The notes under the pieces: model-generated
Database searches by the model: none
Seen by the model: only the letters and a program-made list of their open reading frames with translations
What the model was told of the DNA's origin: nothing
Program-made: the position numbers and the translations under genes
Source of the DNA: Candidatus Sphingomonas colombiensis
Lineage (GTDB): Bacteria > Pseudomonadota > Alphaproteobacteria > Sphingomonadales > Sphingomonadaceae
Assembly (NCBI GenBank): GCA_029202845.1
Contig: CP119315.1
Coordinates: forward strand, 999,501 to 1,063,500
Direction: 5' to 3'
DNA: 64,000 bases
Part shown: positions 63,299 to 64,000 of the stretch, piece by piece
How positions within the stretch are numbered: position 1 is the first letter of the stretch
How the letters are laid out: the number at the start of each line of letters is the position of its first letter

Positions 63299-64000
63299 CT
63301 AAGCCGGGCTCACCAGCAGCTTGTCGATGCGCCGCCCGTCGAGATCGACCACCTCGAACCGCCAGCCCTGCTCGACGAAACTCTCACCTTCGGCCGGGAG
63401 GCGGCGCAGCACCGCGAGCGCCAGACCGGCGGCGGTAGCGTAATCGCGATCCTCGGGCAGATCGATGCCAAGCCGCTCGGCCAGCAGATCCGCTGCCATC
63501 GTACCGGCGACGAGCAACGATCCGTCATCGCGTTCGACGACAGAGGGGCCATCCTCCTCATCCGCGTCCGACGCAAACTCCCCCGCAATCGCCGCGAGCA
63601 GATTGGCCGGTGTGACGATACCCTCGAAATGCCCGTATTCGTCGTGGATCAGCGCCATCGGCACCTCCGCCCGGCGCAAGGCGTCCAGCGCATCCATCGC
63701 GTCGATCTGATCGATCACCACCGGCGCCTTGCGCACCAGCTTGGCGAGATCCAGCGTTTCTCCCCGGAACAACGCGGCGGCGATGTCGCGCGATTGCACC
63801 ACGCCGATCACCGCGTCGATCGATCCTTCGGCCACCGGCAGGCGGCTGTGCGAATTGGCGAGCAGACGCGCGCGAATACCGGCATCGTCCAACCCCACAT
63901 CGAGCCAGTCGACCTCCGTACGCGGCGTCATCACCTCGCGCACCGGGCGATCCGCCAGGCGCACCACGCCCGAGATTATCGAGCGCTCATGCTCCTCGAT
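63299..64000 (-). CDS. Hemolysin-type CBS domain protein (CorC/HlyC family), 5' end outside window
   Basis: The visible 233 residues contain a CBS pair and a C-terminal CorC/HlyC transporter-associated domain (DGSLLVAGTMAADLLAERLGIDLP, and VDLDGRRIDKLLV). The frame continues to the window edge with EEHERSIISGVVRLADRPVR, the N-terminal side of the CBS pair, so the membrane domain lies outside. Family members such as CorB/CorC and MgtE-like regulators act in magnesium/cobalt efflux or gating. Confidence 0.88.
   Translation of the reverse strand: MEEHERSIISGVVRLADRPVREVMTPRTEVDWLDVGLDDAGIRARLLANSHSRLPVAEGSIDAVIGVVQSRDIAAALFRGETLDLAKLVRKAPVVIDQIDAMDALDALRRAEVPMALIHDEYGHFEGIVTPANLLAAIAGEFASDADEEDGPSVVERDDGSLLVAGTMAADLLAERLGIDLPEDRDYATAAGLALAVLRRLPAEGESFVEQGWRFEVVDLDGRRIDKLLVSPA

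Noticed and set aside
1..64000. tRNA, rRNA, CRISPR repeats, insertion sequences, phage integrases
   Set aside because: None was recognised on either strand by reading; the region looks like ordinary chromosome. Exact repeat and tRNA scans were not possible here.

Overview
The window is GC-rich, gene-dense alphaproteobacterial DNA, most likely from a sphingomonad (Sphingomonas or a close relative). The clues are the sphingomonad form of the PEP-CTERM sorting signal (VPEPATW, hydrophobic stretch, RRRR) on two proteins, a GapR (DUF2312) protein, a DUF1244 protein, a cysteine-free 41-residue ribosomal protein L36, fused CysN/CysC, and abundant ATGA/GTGA stop-start overlaps. No rRNA, tRNA, CRISPR array, insertion sequence or prophage was recognised.

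Positions 1-17500 form an exopolysaccharide locus of Wzx/Wzy type linked to an exosortase. In order on the + strand: the end of an outer-membrane beta-barrel protein, a Wza-like export protein, a Wzz/GumC chain-length protein, a BY-kinase-like ATPase whose P-loop lysine is replaced by cysteine, an exosortase, and EpsI. Around these lie two glycosyltransferases (one WsaF-like), a Wzx-type flippase, a methyltransferase, a small PEP-CTERM protein, an O-acyltransferase, a Wzy/ligase-like membrane protein and two beta-helix proteins. The second beta-helix gene is broken by a one-base frameshift. The layout fits export and modification of a polysaccharide, with PEP-CTERM proteins as exosortase substrates.

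Positions 17650-24750 hold sulfate activation (cysD-cysNC), divergent from a frameshifted LuxR-type regulator with an 18-bp perfect palindrome between them. Then come an EF-hand protein and tgt with two small downstream genes. Positions 24700-35800 hold an M16 peptidase, a SleB-like hydrolase, two small exported proteins, malic enzyme, DNA glycosylase I, MutS and a TMEM175-like channel.

Positions 35890-41900 pair LD-carboxypeptidase, divergently, with an atypical MurC/Mpl-like ligase. The ligase leads a tight co-directional run (hydrolase, TPR protein, glyoxalase I, nitronate monooxygenase, glyoxalase II). Next are an exported four-cysteine protein, a cystathionine gamma-synthase-family enzyme and a Baeyer-Villiger-type flavin monooxygenase. 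A second glycan-related block (methyltransferase, GtrA, GT-C-like membrane protein) covers 45357-48404.

Positions 48400-64000 are mainly housekeeping: marC, folD, a DUF167 gene that appears to start at CTG, yggT, a second PEP-CTERM protein, argB, a queuosine-precursor transporter (matching tgt), a gene remnant, GNAT, an M14 peptidase, a DUF4136 lipoprotein, rpmJ, a HAD phosphatase, a TonB receptor preceded by a Zur-like palindrome, pyk, DUF1244, an amidohydrolase, GapR, a glutathione S-transferase and the end of a CorC/HlyC-type protein. I did not find a clearly new multi-gene system. The most interesting points are the altered kinase P-loop in the exosortase locus, the palindrome at 20828, the Zur-like site at 56713, the atypical Mur ligase and the CTG-start DUF167 gene.
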